From the NCBI GenBank assembly GCA_020631735.1, contig CM036209.1, forward strand, positions 3,075,451 through 3,139,450: a stretch of DNA of 64,000 nucleotides. Reading direction: 5' to 3'. The notes below the pieces were generated by a model. The model saw only the letters and a list, made by a program, of their open reading frames with translations, ran no database searches and was not told the origin of the DNA. The DNA is from Saccharum officinarum (Eukaryota; Streptophyta; Magnoliopsida; Poales; Poaceae). Positions 32,858 to 45,233 of the stretch are shown here, one piece after another. The first letter of the stretch is position 1. Each line of letters starts with the position of its first letter. The position numbers were made by a program, and so were the translations under genes.

Positions 32858-34170
32858 GGGCATCTGGACGGCCGAACGTTATCTTTCTGGGCCTGCACGC
32901 GGATCGGCCCAACATGCAACCGACATGCTTCCCTGCTCCCTCATCTCTACGAGACTGCGACCGTAACTTCCACACTCTGCGCCGTCACGGTGTTCACCGT
33001 GCAGTCCACCCCTCCGCCTCCTGTCACGGCGTCCACTCATGTCCGTGTCGGGCAGCGCCATAGATCCTCATTCAAGCTTCCTGCTCCATCACCCACTCGC
33101 CCTCTGCGCCATCGTCGCTGTCGCGCCCTACCACATCCACCGAAGCGACCTACTGCGGCCTTCTCCAGCGTGCACCCCACTCCGCCTCACAGCCTTCTCC
33201 GGCGCGCGGTTCGCCTTATCCATTGGACCTGCCGCAGCTTCTCCACCAAAGCGGTGAGCTTCATGCCACCGACGAGCTCTAAACCGGTGAACTCCACGCA
33301 CCAACGAGACAAGCCTCCATTCCCAAGCAGCAAGAAGATGTTGAGCTAAAAGCCCATGTTGCAAATGTATGTTTCAAGTGTTTCAGAGGTATGTTGCAAG
33401 TGTTCCATATCGGTGTTGAAAAAGTAGATCGGGATATTGCACATGTTACAATGGCTATACACGTATATTTTAAATGTATGTTCCAAACGTTTCATATGTT
33501 TCAAACGTATATGTTGTAAGTGTTTTATCTGGATGTTGCAAAAGTGGATTTGGATGTTACATATAAATACATACTATAAGCGTGTGTTTTCAAGTGTTTC
33601 AGGTGTTTCATACATATGTTGCAAGTGTTTTATTTGGATGTTGCATATATTTTGCAATGGCTACACATGTGTTTTCTTGGTTGTTTCATATGTATGTTGC
33701 AAGTGTTTCACCTATTTCAGACGTATGTTGCAAGTATTTTATTTGGACATTGCAAAAGTAGATCTCGTGTTGCACATATTGCCATAGGACCCACCTACCG
33801 TAGCCTCATGCTGCAACCATTGGGGCACCGCCGTGGGTCACCGTGCGGGCGTCTGTCACATACAGACGCTCATCCACAGGCGGGGCAGGTGATTGGGACC
33901 CATGTGGGCGCAAGCGGTCCCACGTGCGCACGGGAAGCGGAGCGAGCGCGGGCGTACATGCATGCGAGAGAGGAGTGGCACGGGAAATAGGGCAGTCCTC
34001 GCCTGTGCGAGCAAATCCTGCGTACGCGTGCATGAATTAATTTTCTCCATATCCAGCTATAGCCTGCGGCAATGTCTGATGATTCAGCTATGCATCTTGT
34101 GGCAGCGTCCGATGCTAGCGTCCTGGATCAAACGTCCGGGCGCTAGCAGCTCTCTTTTAGAAAAGCCAAA
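32858..34170. repeat. Composite repeat with degenerate TTGCAAGTGTTTCA units
   Basis: Between about 33355 and 33780 roughly 20-60-bp units built on ATGTTGCAAGTGTTTCATATG recur many times. They are flanked by a GC-rich, CCG-rich block (32.9-33.35 kb) and a second one (33.8-34.0 kb). The block opens near CATCTGGACGGCCGAACG and ends near CGTCCGGGCGCTAGC. A related block in inverse orientation lies at 38.02-39.0 kb. Probably a non-autonomous DNA transposon (MULE-like), but terminal repeats are not convincing. Confidence 0.55.
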
Positions 34171-35286
34171 ACTTTTTATAATTTGAAATGCACCCGGTAT
34201 CAAATTCATGACCAAGAGATAGATATATAGTATTACACTAACACTCATTAGCATAGTCACCGTCTGGGCTACCGAAAACACACGAAGTTGTTCCGAGTCG
34301 AAACATACAGGGTTTTAAGAATTCTGTTACTCCCTTGGTCCCAAAACAAATTAACTTAAATTAAACTATCAAAAATAGAGACACTAATAAAGAAACCAGA
34401 AAGAAAGAAAGAAACAAGGTTCACGCTAAGCTTTGTTGTCGGATGATTTAACTTATTACTTATTAGCACAGAATAAAATAAGGATAAATTCCGTTAATAA
34501 ATACTACGTATTACAATTTTAAGCGACGCCTAAACACAGTACAGTCGATCAAACAGTCATCAATCAATAAATGAAGAAACAAAATAATGGAGATCTTAAA
34601 ACCACACGAGCGTCACAAAGGAAGGAGGCCAAAACCTAGCAGCGGACCGAAGAAAGCAAGGGCTTGCCCCTTCTTCTTCATGGACCCAATGCACTCGTTT
34701 CTCGCAAGCAGCGTCGTGGGCTCAAATGACTCTATGTCCTTAGCAAGGACTAAGGAGGTCCAGTCCACAGTATGGACCATGGGCTTCCCCTCAGGCCATC
34801 GGCCTTGCATGACGCAGGCCCAAATTGTTTCTCTAACGGACAACTTATGCATTTGTCGATTCTAAAAAAACAAAAACTTATGGATTTGTCTTGTCAGCAG
34901 AGTTTGTACTTTGTACCCATAGGCCGCTATCATTTGGCTCTATTAAAATTCCCTCGTTTCTAAAGAAAAACTAAAAGGATACCCGGGCCTAGTAGAAAAA
35001 TAAATACCAGCGCGTTGCTGCATATATCACGGATAGTCTAGAATAAGAATTGGATGGTACGTAGCTTGCATAAAAAAGCGGATGATGTTGATAGACTAGT
35101 ACGTATTATGAATGAGCACCACTAATAGACGTGAGTGGGTGGTGTTAGAGATAGCTCGCATAATGACATGCTAGTGGAGTGCTGGTATGGATGACTTGTA
35201 TATTAAGATATACTGATAATGGAGGTTTCCTTTTAGAAAAAAATATATAATATATATAATAAATAAACTCCCAGCATATATGTGAC
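34171..35286. other. Intergenic, partial Stowaway-like start only
   Basis: A Stowaway-like end (TACTCCCTTGGTCCCAAAACAA) lies near 34329 without a recognisable partner. No gene identified. Confidence 0.4.
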
Positions 35287-35289
35287 AAT

Positions 35290-35415
35290 CACCTTGTTCA
35301 ATTGAACTTATCAGCCAGAATCAGCCAGCCATTCAGTAGTATTTTTCTCTCATAACAAATCAGCATCAGCATCAGCATCAACACCTGAACCAGCCACCAT
35401 CCAGTGAACAGGGTG
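35290..35415. mobile_element. Short MITE with CACC(T/C)TGTTCA ends
   Basis: CACCTTGTTCA at the left and TGAACAGGGTG at the right. AAT flanks both sides (35287-35289, 35416-35418). It contains an (ATCAGC)n run near 35361. 126 bp. Confidence 0.65.
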
Positions 35416-36118
35416 AATGGAAATTAGTATATGCCTATAACTAGTTGAGTACAAACCATGACATGCACTTGTGAGCTTGAGCTGTACTTGGATTATGCAT
35501 ACTCAAATGGTTATCAGTATAGTAAACTAGTGATTGCTCACACACTACTAGTACTCACGTGCACTAAACGATAGGGCAGACGCCCGAGGTCTTAATCAAA
35601 GCATTGCTTTATAACAAAAAAAAAGACTCCTACAAAAGAAGCTGCCTCGCTAGTTTTCCTTTTTAGTTAAAAACACTCAAAATAGTGTCTCCTATGTCAT
35701 TTATTAAGAAAAACAGAAGTTGTACAAATAAAAACAGAATTTAAGTCAGAATTATCTCTAAAAATCAAAATTATATCTGGCACAAAATTGGTCATTTTGT
35801 TCTCTCGATCGTTCACCGTGTATGGAACATGGAAAAATCGCGTTATTAGAAAAACATCGGGTTTTTTTGAATGGTATCGGATCTGCTCCTGAAAATACTG
35901 ATTGGTTTGCTGCATGGAACTTGGTTGATTAGTCAGCTGGGTGAGTATGTTGTCAAGCTTGTCCCGCCACATGCATACAAGAGGCACCCTCAGCCTAGCT
36001 GGCCGGATACGTTTCCTCGGAACCGGATCTGCTACTGTCTGTTCGTTTAGGCTCATCTGGCTGGCTAAAAGTACTGTTAGCTAATTTTTTGTGAAAGAAA
36101 AACACTGCTGGTTGGCAC
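35416..36118. other. Intergenic, nothing recognised
   Basis: No coding or transposon signature that I can support. Confidence 0.4.
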
Positions 36119-36126
36119 GATGCACG

Positions 36127-36294
36127 CAGGGGCGGATCCAGGATGAAGCAAACGGGGGGGCTAAATAATGAAGGATTAGACTTTAAGCTGTTGATTAATG
36201 GTGAATTAGAGGCTAAGCTACAGTGCTTTACATGTAAAATCCAGCTGCCGGGGGGGCTGCTGCCCGGGCAGCCCGGGCCGTGGATCCGCCACTG
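36127..36294. mobile_element. hAT-type MITE, 168 bp, target duplication GATGCACG
   Basis: CAGGGGCGGATCCAGG at the left and CCGTGGATCCGCCACTG at the right are inverted repeats. GATGCACG flanks at 36119-36126 and 36295-36302. Confidence 0.85.
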
Positions 36295-36589
36295 GATGCA
36301 CGCGTGTTTGGCTGTGAGGAGCAATTTATCTAGCCACATGCTCCGTTCGAGTGACCAAACAGGGCTGGCACGCGGACAAGCTACTCGAACGCAGGCAACC
36401 AAACAAGATGTGTTTGCATGAGCCTATCCGGCACAGACGAGATACGAGCTAGGCCGAAAAGAAACACAAACCAATCACCTCCAAAAGGACCAAACCAGGT
36501 TAGGATGGGGGCTCGTTCGTTGGATCAATGTCACCAGCGACAAATTGAAGTCCAATGGATGGAGTAGGACAAATCTGCAACTAAATGTT

Positions 36590-36935
36590 TTTTTTATATG
36601 GTGGCATGGCATGCTGCCTGCCGATGGAAATGAGTTGGGCGGACTGGGCATCATCGATCTCAAGCTTGCCAGAATCGCACTGCAATCAAGATGGTTGTGG
36701 CTGCAGCGGATGGACGCCAACCGAGCCCGGGCGCAATTGTCGATCAAGGTATCATCCCCTAAAGTACATGCCTTCTTCAAAGCTTCAATCTACTTTAGGC
36801 TCGCGATGGACTAGGCACACTCTTCTGGATTGACATCGCCCCAGCCCTATCTACCTTTGCCTCATCGAGGAGGAAACACATGGAAACAGTCGTAGTTGCT
36901 CTACCGAACGGTGCATGGATTCGACAGACAGATCA
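36590..36935 (+). pseudogene. LINE (L1-type) reverse-transcriptase C-terminal fragment
   Basis: A + strand frame encodes GGLGIIDLKLARIALQSRWL and HAFFKAS, the region just after the RT core in plant L1 elements (GGLG.......N.AL..KW pattern). A second frame from about 36827 continues with GTLFWID and NGAWIRQ, also typical of LINE C-termini. So one frame change lies between them. No 5' part, endonuclease or poly(A) end is present. Confidence 0.75.
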
Positions 36936-38020
36936 CTAGCTAGGGGAACTCTCAATGTGTATATGTGATTGACGCGAAAAAATGGGAGAGAGATTGTGAT
37001 ATATGCGCGATGATTGCACAACAATTAAAGAATCTGGGAGTACTTTCAGCTTCTTGATAGTTCCTTTATCTGTGACACCAGCTGCAGCATGCCTGCATCT
37101 GCATGCATATTGCTCCCTTTCTTTGTATAAAAAAAGCTAAGCACGTGGTCGGTTGATAATTGGTGACTGAATAACATATGTTGTCCAGCTAGGTATCTTC
37201 ATTTACACACACACACCCCTACTCATCTGTTGGAAGCGTGTTATTTATTTATGTATGCAAAACGTTGTTTGTTAACGGCACTAATATATAGTAGCTATAT
37301 TCCATTGCGCACACCACGGCCGCGGAACCCAGCTCGAGCAGCTGCAAACAATGACGACGCAATCATTTATCCAGCTCCAAGCCTCCGACAATGTACTGTC
37401 TCCGTCTGAAGAACGCAATTCTCATTTTTCGATGAGTAACGGTTTGAACTTTGACTTAGTTTATATAAAAAAAAAACTTACAATCATGATACAAAATAGG
37501 CCAGTTATTTTCATATACGTTAACAAAATTGTTCGAGGAGTAACGGTTTGAACTTTTACTTAGTTTCGAGGAGTAACGGTTTTAGTCTTTGTTCATCATC
37601 TTTAGTGCATATTAGTCTAGTCCCTAGAAACAAACAGGGCAGTTCCTGGACTAAAATTTGCATGGACTAATAGAACCAAATAGGCCATAAGCCACACCGC
37701 TGTCTACAAAATCAATGTCTCAACGAGAGGAACACTTACAATTGATGCTACTAGTTGCCAAACGAAAGGAACACTGACAATTGGAACCAAACACACCACC
37801 CAACGGAAAAGGACGCGGTTGAATTCACTAAATTCGGTACGGAATTTGTGCCTTCCATGTCCTTCGGTTTATTTGTGTCTTTATTACAAGTTCACATAAT
37901 CACATGTCTCCTTTAAACCAAATCTTGATTACATTACATACACTAATACTCTATACATCTTGTAACAAAAAATCGTGGCTGTGTGAGCAGGAGGAGAAAC
38001 ATGAACGAATGACTTCAATA
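36936..38020. other. Intergenic, short duplicated motif
   Basis: GAGTAACGGTTTGAACTTT occurs near 37433 and near 37540, and GAGGAGTAACGGTTT near 37568, suggesting a small duplication. Near 37600-37690 a fragment resembling a MITE end (AACAAACAGGGC, AACCAAATAGGCC) is seen. No gene. Confidence 0.4.
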
Positions 38021-39030
38021 AGGGACGTGCTGGCATCCAGACGTCCGACAAGATAGGGTTTTATCCGATGGCCGTTTCCCGCGCGCGCCTGCACATCCTG
38101 CCCTCGTCCGCTAATTTGTCCTGCCCACATGTGCATCGCGTCGTCGACGCGTTTGTATGACTCGCTCGCAATCCGCCTCGTTCGCCTCGATTTGACCCAC
38201 CCCCATCTGCACACCCGTCCTCATCTGACTGCCTCACCCCACAAGCGCACCCCGCCCCCATCGTGCCCCCCGACCGCCAGCCACCAGAGCGTCGCGCGCC
38301 ACGTTTACCGGCCACCTGCTCGCCGCGCCCCCATTCTCCGGCACTCATGCCATGCCACAATCACTCCCCCCGCTCCCCTTGATTTCAACATGAAACACTT
38401 AAATGCAACATACGGTTAAAATAGATGAAACATCTGGAACATACACTTACAACATATGTGTGAAAATATATGCAACATTTAGACAGAACACTTGCAACTT
38501 ACAACATGAAAACACTAGCTGCAACGGAAGACTGGAACAGATGGAATATTTGGAGCATACTGTTGCAACATATTGTGAAACATATGCAGCATCTAGATCG
38601 AAACACTTGCAACATAATCCGCAACATATCAAACATTTTGAACAAACGGTTGCAACATGCCTCTGAAACACTTGCAACATATGCAACATCCATATGAAAC
38701 AACTGCAACATACCTTTGAAATGTACGAAACACTTGAAACATATATTTACAACATAGGGAAGAGGGAGTGCATGTGCCAGTCAATTCCGGCCGTAGGAGT
38801 GGGAGCCAGCGGCGATGCGTGATCACCACCAGCATCCAGCACCGGTGGCGCGCGCGAGCATCACTGCCACCAGCACCGGCCTTGCCTCGGCCGGGCCCCG
38901 GGCAGGCGACGTGCGATAGGAGCAAGCAAGCGGCCGCGGATGGGGCTAGTAGCGAGGGAGTGCGCGTCCGCGTCCAGGACATGACAGCCGCAAGACGCTG
39001 CGGCAGAGGAGGTGGAATCCACATGGATTA
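38021..39030. repeat. Inverted relative of the 32.9-34.2 kb composite repeat
   Basis: From about 38390 to 38760, units such as GAAACACTTGCAACATATG recur, the reverse complement of those at 33.36-33.78 kb. GC-rich blocks flank them. The left edge GCATCCAGACGTCCG near 38032 resembles GCATCTGGACGGCCG at 32861. Confidence 0.55.
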
Positions 39031-40248
39031 GGATGGGTGATTTCTTTTTAATAAACTCACGGGTAAAACAAACGGTGAGGTAAAGCGTAAGCAACGAGAC
39101 GGTGACCCATCAACCATGTGTGCTCGCAGATGTAAGACTAGCTGCACTCGTATACGGTAAAACTCCCTGGAGGATGGGGATACCGGAAATTTCTCCACAC
39201 CGCTATACGTTAAATCCAAGCGAACGGCCGGTCATCCGCTATATTCAGAGGAAGTAGCGGCCTCCGCTACCTGCATGTAAGAGAGAGCGTGAGAGAGGAG
39301 AGAGGAGAGAGAGCGTGGGCCCCACTATTTTCTGGTGACAAAAAAATGCTATAACTCACAAACCAAAAAAACCAAATTAAATTCTGATTGCACCATTAAA
39401 TTCGTTTCAATAAATACTTCAAAACAAGATGTTAATGGATATATTTAGATAAAGTGACAAGTGGGCCCCACAGTGAATAGATGATGATATAGAGGATGGA
39501 TGGATGCGGAAAAACTATATATTTTATAGTGACTACGATAGAATATTATTTTTAGAGGATGAATATAGAGATGCACGAGTGCGTATAGTATCGGACCCGT
39601 AGCATTATCGCTTCGATAATGTCACGCGCACCAAGCCCATCTGCGACACGTCGTACGGCAAATACGACATCTGCGGCCTGGCAGGCGACGCGCGGGCACG
39701 CGGTGACGCCGCCACGACGGTTACGACACTTGTCTGTTGTCTCTCCAGTCTCCACACGTACTCACGAAAGTACCTGGATGGGCGTCGATGCGGCTACCGG
39801 CCACCGGCCGCTGGCCATCGGGGATGCCGAGAGCCGCGGCGGCTATGTAGATCTTGAAATTTGTTAACCTGGGTAAGTGCTTACTGTACTCTAGCAGAGC
39901 AGTGAGTTTGACAATGGTTCTGCTCATTCGACCTATAATCCGTTTTGTTCAACTTATTTTTTTTATCTAGAACAATATTTTTTTCTCACACCGAATCAAC
40001 TCACGTTGTCGAGCCGGCTTATCGGCCGAATCCTACGGCGACCCACCCAACTGACGCCGACAGTTGCCTGCTCTCCTCCGCTCCCACCGCAAGCCTACAA
40101 AAATCCAAGCCGCGTTCGTCGCCGCGGGATCGGGACATCGGGCTGGGCGGGCTTCACCTTCCTTGGGTGCCCGTGCCAGGTACCGCCCCGCCACCACCCA
40201 CCCACTTCCCCTTTCCCACCAGCAAAGCAGCTGCAGTCTCCGGCCGCC
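39031..40248. other. Intergenic and upstream region of the TBL gene
   Basis: A GA-rich (AGAGAG)n tract lies near 39281-39312. CTGCACTCGTATACGG near 39142 and GCACGAGTGCGTATAG near 39573 look like inverted ends of a degraded element. From about 40020 the sequence becomes GC-rich, as expected for promoter and 5' UTR. No TATA box was chosen. Confidence 0.4.
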
Positions 40249-43200
40249 ATGGCCAAGCCGCCGCCGCCCACCTCCGACCCCGGGCTCCCAACCACCACCA
40301 CCTCGTCGGCCCCCAAGTCGTCGTCCCGCCCCGCCGCCGCTCGCCTCCTGGACCCGCTGGCCGCCTCCGCGCGCTCGCTCCTCGCCTCGGCGCGGCGCTC
40401 CCCGGTGACCACGCTCGCCGGCGCCTTCTTCCTGCTCGCGCTCGTCATGTACGGCGAGGACGCGCGCACCATCGCCGAGCTCTCCATCGACGACTATCTC
40501 TACCCGGACGCCGACCTCTACAACGTCTCCGGCCTGCCGCCCCTCGCGCTGCCGCCGCCCACCTGCGACCTCTCCCGCGGCCGCTGGGTCTTCGACAACG
40601 TCTCCGTCCCGGCGTACCGCGAGAAGGACTGCACCTTCCTCACCAAGCAGGTCACCTGCGTCGCCAACGGCCGCCCCGACGATATGTGGCAGTACTGGAG
40701 ATGGCAGCCCAACGACTGCTCCCTCCCCACGTATGGACTCATCCTCTTCCAGATCTCCACCAATTACCTCATTGCGAGCTCGCATCTTGCTTGCGTAGTT
40801 GCCTGATTGCGCTAAAGATTGCGTCTTTATTATATGGGTTTGCTCCCCAAATCGATGATTGGATTGAATGCCCTCCTTCCCCCGGCACGGCAGGTTCGAC
40901 GCCCGGAGATTCATGGAGGCGATGCGCGGGAAGCGGCTCATGTTCGTGGGGGACTCGCTGAACCGGAACCAGTGGGAGTCGCTGGTGTGCCTGGTGCAGC
41001 CCATCCTGTCCAAGGGCAGGAAGAAGATCGTCAAGCGGGGCTCCTTCAACACCTTCTACGCCAAGGAGTACCGCGCCACGCTCGAGTTCTACTGGGCGCC
41101 CTTCCTCGTCGAGTCCAACTCTGACAACCCCAACTTCCACAGCATCAAGGAACGGATCATCAGTCCTGAGCGGATCGAGAGCCACGCTAAGAACTGGAAG
41201 GATGTTGACTACCTCATCTTCAACACCTACATCTGGTGGATGAACAACGCCGACATCAAAGTCAGGTCAACACCTACGACATCTGGGTTCTGGACTGGGA
41301 ATGCGTTGTTTCTTTCTCTGTGGCTTTCTGCAATCAAGCAATGGGATCGTGTTCTGAGATCTCGCTGGGTGGATTTTTGCAGGAGACCGAATTCGAAGTC
41401 TTGGTCTGAGAACGACGAGGTTCCCAGGATTGAGGCGTATGGCCAAGTGTTCAAGACGTGGTCTGATTGGCTCAATGACAACATCGATCCTGCCCGCACG
41501 TCCGTCTTCTTCATGACGATTTCTTCTCCTCACCTCAGGTGACCGAAAGCTGCTGCATTTATATTTCCTTTTCTTTCCCCTCTATATGGTACAATCAGTG
41601 GTGGTTTGTTGTGGACTTTAATTAGCTCCTTTATGAGTGATTTGCAATGCAACCTTGAACTTTGTGGACCACTGTCGGTTCAATTGGACTGGACGCCATA
41701 CATAGGCTTGATTCAAGTGGTTTGTTAGGCCCAAATTGCCTTCTAGAGAAGCAACCTTCTTGTTCTATATTCAGCTAACCACAATGTCATTCTCCACTCC
41801 ACCAAACCATGGAACTCAGCTTTTAGGTTAGATCATGACCCACAAGAAAAGTGACGGCCTAACTTATGGGTCTGTTAGTCAACATTTTTGCATGGATGCA
41901 AAATCCAAATTTAGTTCAATTTTCTGGGCTTCAGTCACTACTCACTAGTAGACCTCAATTTATATTTCTATATGATTTGTCATATTTGCATTCTGCAATC
42001 AGAAAAGGATGGCACGGTAGGCTTGATACCATACTTACCTTGATTGAAGTGTTTTGCAAAGTTGATATCACCTTCCAGAGAAGAAATCTTCCCCTTGTCC
42101 TAGTCTGACGTCATTGGCCAATCCGCTAAACTATGTGCTCAGTGGATCAGCTGTTTCCTTGGCTCAGGACCCACTAGGAAGTAGGAATAAAACAATAGGC
42201 CAAACTTATGCCCCTTCTATTCAACATTCCTAGAAGCACGTCACATTGAATTATATGAGCCCAGGTTTCAACTAGTAGACCTTGACTCCTTGAGTATCAC
42301 TTGAGTGTTCACAGTCAGTAAGTATGGGATTATAGACTGCTGGTGACATTACATTTAAACAGTAACTGACTTGGGTTTAAGGATCAGTATTACAGTCAAA
42401 TGAAAATCTTAGGTTTGGAATCTGGTGTTTTGGTATTGTACTTGATTCATGTGCTGTTCAAAGTGACGAAGTTTCAATCCAAAAGTAAGGAAAGCATGCA
42501 GAGTGTCCTAGATGCCAACAAACTTGTATGAGGGTCCAGCTCAAATAGAATGAGAAAAGAAACAGTTGGTACAATAAAGGGGTACCTTTTTATGTGGGGT
42601 GGGGTGTCACTGTTGTGGGTGTTCTGAGATTGCTTTGCCATTTTTTTGCATCACAAGAAACCTGCAAGCTAGGATTTGACCTGTAAACAACCTCTAGTGT
42701 AGAAAGAAAAAGGAGCCCCACTGTATCTAACTGGAATGTCTAGTTGTCCTGATTCCTGTGACACAGGCTATGATATTGTGAGCACCCTTTGGTGCTGATA
42801 TGTTTTAATGCCTAAATAAGTCTTGATATGGTCACTTGCCTGATAGAAAACCCTTGCCTTCTAAAATTCTATTTGCAGTATTTATTGTGTAAAGTGAATG
42901 TCAAGGTCCAATATTTGTCATCTCATCTGTGTTCTGCTATTCTGCTTCTGATATGAATAGAAGCTCCTTTTTACCCTGGTAAAACTATTGTGCAGCTGGT
43001 ACGTACCATTGTCAATTGAACACGCGACCATGGAGTCTTTGGTATTAGGTTGATACATGAAAAAAAAGACTACAGGTCCATACTCCAATGAAACACTCAA
43101 TACTTATACTAGTGTTATGAAAAAAACTTATACTAGGAGTATTCAAAATATCTGTGAGATGTCTACTTCGATGTTGCCTGCCTGTCTACCTGGCCAAGAA

Positions 43201-45233
43201 TCTTGTAGAACTGTAGAATTCATATCACTCAAAAATGAACAGAAACATAGTGGCAGGAGTAGTAAAACAACAGAGGTTATATAAGAACCTACTGATGTGA
43301 GTGTGTGGGTTTTGTATGGGTTCTTGCCCCATTTTTCATTGTAGTACACTTCAAGATGCAGGCGGGGCGGGTTCTTACCGCTACCCACCAAGCCGCCCCG
43401 CAAAATAACCCGATGCGACTGTTGCGGCCCGGCCACTAATTATTTGCGGACCATTATCATTTAGCCTGCTAAGTCCATTGGACAAAAAGAAATCGCACTG
43501 CAACCCGCTAGACCCGCAAGAAGTGGCCGCCGCAGCTTTTCAAGCGTCGCCCTCCTCTTGACCTCTTCCAAATTCTATTGCTACCGCCGCCACCCCTGCC
43601 AGTGTCGTTCTCCTCGGCGGTGGAACCTGGCCGTGGCAACGACATGATCCAATCCACCCCACCAGCCCGCGCCCTCGTCAAAACTTTCTTGGGGTCAGGG
43701 CGAATCCTAACGAGCGAGCGACCGCAGATCTCCGGAAGGCAGGCGAGGAAGAAAATCCACGCGATCGTGATGATGCCGGATTAGAGGAAGAAGCTGCCGC
43801 CGATGGTAATGCCCATCTAGAGACACGGGAAGGCCATGGAGGTATGCCGCTGGCAACGCGGTTGAGACCACGAAGCCCAGCGCGTACACCTGCAGCGGGA
43901 ATATCTCCGAGGTGTACACACCCGTGACAGGGCCGAGGACCGACAGGAATGTCTCCAAGCTGAGAGCGGGGGACCGACGAGCGGCACGGGCCGACGGCGT
44001 TCGATAGGCGCTCACTGTCCGTGCTGACCGCGACGTGCTTTGCGGGTCATGCGGGCTCACAGGTATTAGCCACCAAGCCCACGAAACAAATATGAGCAGC
44101 ACGATTGAGCAGATGGACAGCCGCAAACCCACTGGATTAATTAGCGGCAAGCGTTGCGGCCTGGCGGCTGTCCACAACCCGCCCCGCTTGCAAGCCGAAG
44201 TACACTGATACACAGTTTTCTTACGTGTTGAAGAAAAAAATAAAAACCAACAGAGGTGTAGCTATGTTTAAATTGGTAACGTCTCTCATTAGGCTTGGAG
44301 TCTTGTGCATTTTTATTGTCATAGTCAGTGTCTGGAACAGCCAGCAGAGTAAAATATAGATATCCTGTGAGTGTTGAGTGCCTCATAGCCTGTGCAGTAT
44401 TATTTTGCAAAGTTAAGTGTCAGTGTCTAGTATGCTAAAAAATCCACACGAATCTGACCCACATGCTTCCACATGGGCAATTGGGCATGTCCTAGACTAA
44501 ACAGCATGAGAGGCAGCACTGCAGCAGGCACCCTGCACGTTGGGAATTGAGTTTATTTTCTCACTTGTTACAGCCATAGGCTTGCACGTATTTTGGCAGT
44601 AATCTATTGTAAATCGTATTTGTTTCCTACATTTATATTGATAAATTTGTTTACCAGCTAAAAAACTAGTGAATTTTAAAGCAATTGTGTTTAGATGTCG
44701 TCAACATATATCCGGCATCATGTCGTTAATTTCTGTTGCTTTGGGCTGCAAATTAGCACAATATTTAGTATGCCTTTTTATGTGTTGGTCTTGCTAAAAC
44801 TTGCTTACTTTTTTGTGATAACAGCCCACAGAATTGGGGAAACCCGGATGGGATCAAATGTGTAAAGGAGACGCTTCCGTATCAGAACTACAGCCAACCC
44901 CTGGATCTTTACCACGACATGCGGTTGTATGACCTAGTGGTCAATGTGGCCAGGTCCATGGAGAAGGTTCCGGTGTCAGTGATCGATATCACAAAGATGT
45001 CAGATTACCGGAAGGACGCCCACACGGGTCTGTACACCTTCCGGCAAGGGAAGCTGCTGACGTCTAAGCAGAAGGAAGACCCAGAGAAGTTTGCGGACTG
45101 CATCCACTGGTGCCTTCCTGGCGTGCCAGACGTGTGGAACCAAATACTCTACACGAGGATTCTTTCGAAATCATCATGGCATTCTAATTTTAGCACCCCT
45201 ACATCCCAGTCCCTGCCTGTTCCTCCCCAATGA
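40249..45233 (+). CDS. Trichome birefringence-like (TBL/DUF231) polysaccharide O-acetyltransferase, 4 exons
   Basis: Exons 40249-40730, 40894-41265, 41383-41538 and 44825-45233 join with GT-AG introns to 472 aa without a break. Residues 51-69 (SPVTTLAGAFFLLALVMYG) form one membrane anchor after a Pro/Ser-rich cytosolic tail, giving a type II Golgi protein. A PMR5N-type domain follows (CDLSRGRWVFDN near 106, cysteines to CSLP at 157-160), then the esterase motif GDS at 180-182 (FVGDSLNRNQWES) and the DxxH motif D428-H431 (DCIHWCLPGVPDVWNQ). Ser182, Asp428 and His431 are the expected catalytic triad. Family members acetylate xylan, mannan or pectin in secondary or primary walls; the ESK1/XOAT-type sequence suggests xylan, but the orthologue is not assigned. 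Intron 3 is 3.3 kb and carries a small transposon with a captured gene piece. The start is the first ATG followed by the conserved N-terminal layout. Confidence 0.9.
43362..44187. mobile_element. Non-autonomous DNA transposon in TBL intron 3 carrying a sugar-transporter fragment
   Basis: The perfect 12-bp inverted repeat GCGGGGCGGGTT / AACCCGCCCCGC lies at 43362-43373 and 44176-44187. Similarity between the ends continues imperfectly outward (CACTTCAAGATGCAG versus the reverse of CTTGCAAGCCGAAGTAC), so true boundaries may be some bases further out. GC content is higher than in the surrounding intron. Superfamily uncertain. Confidence 0.55.
43707..43945 (-). pseudogene. Fragment of a sugar/polyol transporter (major facilitator) gene
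   Basis: On the - strand the frame reads LGPVTGVYTSEIFPLQVYAL, the conserved GP..W.Y.SEIFPL.VR motif of plant monosaccharide and polyol transporters. After a shift it gives sequence resembling the following membrane segment (IGGSFFL and FF..LPET in neighbouring frames). It covers only about 75 codons, is out of frame in parts and lacks the rest of the 12-helix protein. Confidence 0.65.

Noticed and set aside
40006..40248. In-frame upstream extension of the TBL ORF
   Set aside because: The upstream codons lack family features and lie in the GC-rich leader; the ATG at 40249 has a good context and gives the normal type II membrane layout.
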